Below are positions 62,512 to 64,000 of a stretch of DNA of 64,000 nucleotides, piece after piece (the first letter of the stretch is position 1; every line of letters begins with the position of its first letter). The position numbers were made by a program, and so were the translations under genes. Origin of the DNA: Burkholderia pyrrocinia (GTDB taxonomy: Bacteria > Pseudomonadota > Gammaproteobacteria > Burkholderiales > Burkholderiaceae); contig NZ_CP070978.1 in assembly GCF_018417535.1 (NCBI RefSeq), forward strand, positions 1 to 64,000, given 5' to 3'. The notes under the pieces were generated by a model. That model searched no databases and had not been told where the DNA came from. It saw only the letters and a list, made by a program, of their open reading frames with translations.

Positions 62512-63927
62512 ATGAAAGCGGGCAAGCACACGGGCCGGGCGGTGGTGCTGCGGGCGATCGCGGGCGTGTTCGCGTTCGCCTGCGCGTGCTCGACGGCACC
62601 GGCCGTGGAGCGATCCGTGCAGGCGGGGGCCGCACCGCCGACCGTCGCGCTGCCGAACTTCGCCGCGCTGGTCCGGCGCGTCGGCCCGGCCGTCGTCAAC
62701 ATCAGCGTCACGCGCGAAGTCACGCAGATGGGCATCCAGTTGCCGCCCGGCATCGCGCCCGATCATCCGCTCGCACCGTTTCTCGCGCGGCGCGTGATCG
62801 GCAACCGCGAGGAAGTGAGTCTCGGCTCCGGCTTCATCGTCAGTGCTGACGGCGTGATCCTGACCAACCGGCACGTGGTCGGCGATGCGGCCGACATCGA
62901 CGTGAAGCTGACCGACAAGCGCCAGTTCAAGGGGCGCGTGATCGGCAGCGATCCCGTGTCCGACGTCGCGGTGATCCGCATCGACGCGCACAACCTGCCG
63001 GTCGTCGAGACCGGCGACCCCGCGCGCACGGAGGTCGGCGACTGGGTGATGGCGATCGGTTCGCCGTACGGGTTCGCGAACACGGTCACGCAGGGCATCG
63101 TCAGCGCGAAATCGCGCTCGTTGCCCGGCGAGCGCGCGATTCCGTTCATCCAGACCGACGTGCCGATCAACCCCGGTAATTCGGGCGGCCCGCTGTTCGA
63201 CCTGGGCGGCCGCGTGATCGCGATCAACTCGATGATCTTCTCGAAGACGGGCGGTTATCAGGGGCTCGCGTTCGCGATCCCGATCGACATCGCGCTCGAC
63301 GTGAAGGACCAGTTGCTGCGGACCGGCAAGGTCACGCGCGGCCGGCTCGGCGTGGCCGTGCAGGAAGTGAGCCAGGCGCTCGCGCGTTCGTTCGGCCTCG
63401 CGAGCCCGGACGGCGCGTTGATCACGATGGTCGAGCCGGACGGCCCGGCCGCGCATGCGGGCCTGCAGGCGGGCGACGTCGTGCTCGCGGTCGACGGCAA
63501 GCCGGTTGCCGAATCGGCGGACCTGCTCGGCACGGTCGCGGGCATGCGTGCCGGGCGGCAGGCCGACCTGCTCGTGTGGCGCGCGGGCCGGGCGATGCAC
63601 GTGGTCGCGACGGTCGGCGCATTCGACAGCGGCACGGCGTCGACCGGCGGCGAGCAAGGGCCCGCGCGGTTCGGGCTCGCGCTGCGCGCGGCGACGGAAC
63701 AGGAACGCCAGCGGCTCGGCGTCGGCCAGGCGCTCGTCGTCGAGCAGGCGAGCGGCCAGGCCGCCCGCGCGGGTTTGCAGCCGGGTGACATCGTGCTGTC
63801 GGTGAATGGCACGCCGGTCGCGAGCATCGGCGCGCTGATGACCGAGATCGACGCCGCGCACGGCAACGTCGCGCTGCTGGTCCAGCGCGGCGGCACGCGG
63901 CTGTATGTGCCGATCGAGATCGGGTGA
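62512..63927 (+). CDS. DegP/HtrA-type periplasmic serine protease
   Basis: The 471-aa protein has an N-terminal signal or lipobox (AFACACS). The catalytic triad is complete: His in LTNRHVV, Asp in SDVAVIRID and Ser in GNSGGPLFD. Two PDZ domains follow, at about residues 280-360 and 390-465, with VEPDGPAAHAGLQAGDVVL and ASGQAARAGLQPGDIVL. It degrades or refolds damaged periplasmic proteins, probably surplus adhesin or pore here. It lies 76 bp after the small secreted protein gene. The start at 62512 follows GAGGA. Confidence 0.92.
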   Translation: MKAGKHTGRAVVLRAIAGVFAFACACSTAPAVERSVQAGAAPPTVALPNFAALVRRVGPAVVNISVTREVTQMGIQLPPGIAPDHPLAPFLARRVIGNREEVSLGSGFIVSADGVILTNRHVVGDAADIDVKLTDKRQFKGRVIGSDPVSDVAVIRIDAHNLPVVETGDPARTEVGDWVMAIGSPYGFANTVTQGIVSAKSRSLPGERAIPFIQTDVPINPGNSGGPLFDLGGRVIAINSMIFSKTGGYQGLAFAIPIDIALDVKDQLLRTGKVTRGRLGVAVQEVSQALARSFGLASPDGALITMVEPDGPAAHAGLQAGDVVLAVDGKPVAESADLLGTVAGMRAGRQADLLVWRAGRAMHVVATVGAFDSGTASTGGEQGPARFGLALRAATEQERQRLGVGQALVVEQASGQAARAGLQPGDIVLSVNGTPVASIGALMTEIDAAHGNVALLVQRGGTRLYVPIEIG

Positions 63928-63944
63928 GCGGGCGAAACCAGGCG

Positions 63945-64000
63945 GCACGAGGGCAGCACGAGGGCAATGCGAGGGCAACGCGAGGGCAACGCGAAGGCCG
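63945..64000. repeat. 11-bp tandem repeats at the window end
   Basis: About five copies of GCRCGAGGGCA or GCGAGGGCAAC-type units run to the end of the window, just after the protease gene. The array is cut by the window edge, so its full length is unknown. Confidence 0.7.

Noticed and set aside
63945..64000. A CRISPR array
   Set aside because: The units are 11 bp, contiguous and without spacers, so this is a simple tandem repeat.

Overview
The window is high-GC DNA with the codon use and gene content of a Burkholderia cepacia complex replicon. The strongest clue is the cepI-rsaM-cepR quorum-sensing block with a divergent cepR and an mgtC-family gene beside it. The species cannot be settled from this sequence alone.

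Layout. 0-15 kb is mostly household and accessory genes: ribA, a GNAT acetyltransferase, a VOC-fold protein, two overlapping small ORFs, the CepI/CepR quorum-sensing genes with two lux-box candidates, an MgtC-family membrane protein, a four-gene efflux operon (ytcA-mdtN-mdtO-mdtP type) on the minus strand, a metallophosphoesterase, a RutE-type nitroreductase, an AlkB-type dioxygenase and a 68-aa protein behind a strong hairpin. 15.4-63.9 kb is one long accessory locus. It combines: (i) pieces of a type II secretion system (gspI, gspJ, gspF, gspC, gspG, gspH, gspK), scattered in three blocks and lacking gspD, gspE, gspL and gspM here; (ii) three tandem TPR-glycosyltransferase genes directly upstream of a 12.8-kb filamentous haemagglutinin gene; (iii) a PstS/DING-like secreted phosphate-binding protein; (iv) a cell-surface-signalling trio (STN/TonB-like protein, ECF sigma factor, FecR anti-sigma); (v) a transposase-like protein fused to a Phd/YefM antitoxin domain; (vi) a TIGR03032 protein coupled to an adenylylsulfate kinase; and (vii) an operon of a POTRA/FhaC transporter, an ExbB fused to a LamG-type domain, ExbD, TonB, a porin, several periplasmic proteins, a PpiC-type foldase and a DegP-type protease.

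How they fit. From memory, the set resembles the Pseudomonas aeruginosa phosphate-starvation island: Hxc type II secretion, VreA-VreI-VreR, PdtA-PhdA-PdtB, ExbB2-ExbD2 and the PpiC gene. I infer a related phosphate-responsive surface-adhesin and secretion island that has been rearranged and has gained glycosylation and possible sulfation genes. PHO-box-like direct repeats lie about 90-110 bp upstream of several start codons, which supports control by PhoB. The adhesin would be exported by Sec, passed through the FhaC-type pore, modified by the TPR enzymes and perhaps held at the surface by a C-terminal disulfide: its only two cysteines form a CX5C pair near the C-terminus.

Limits: all functions come from reading motifs by eye. 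No alignments, profile searches or promoter predictions were run, and start codons were chosen from ribosome-binding sites and family lengths.
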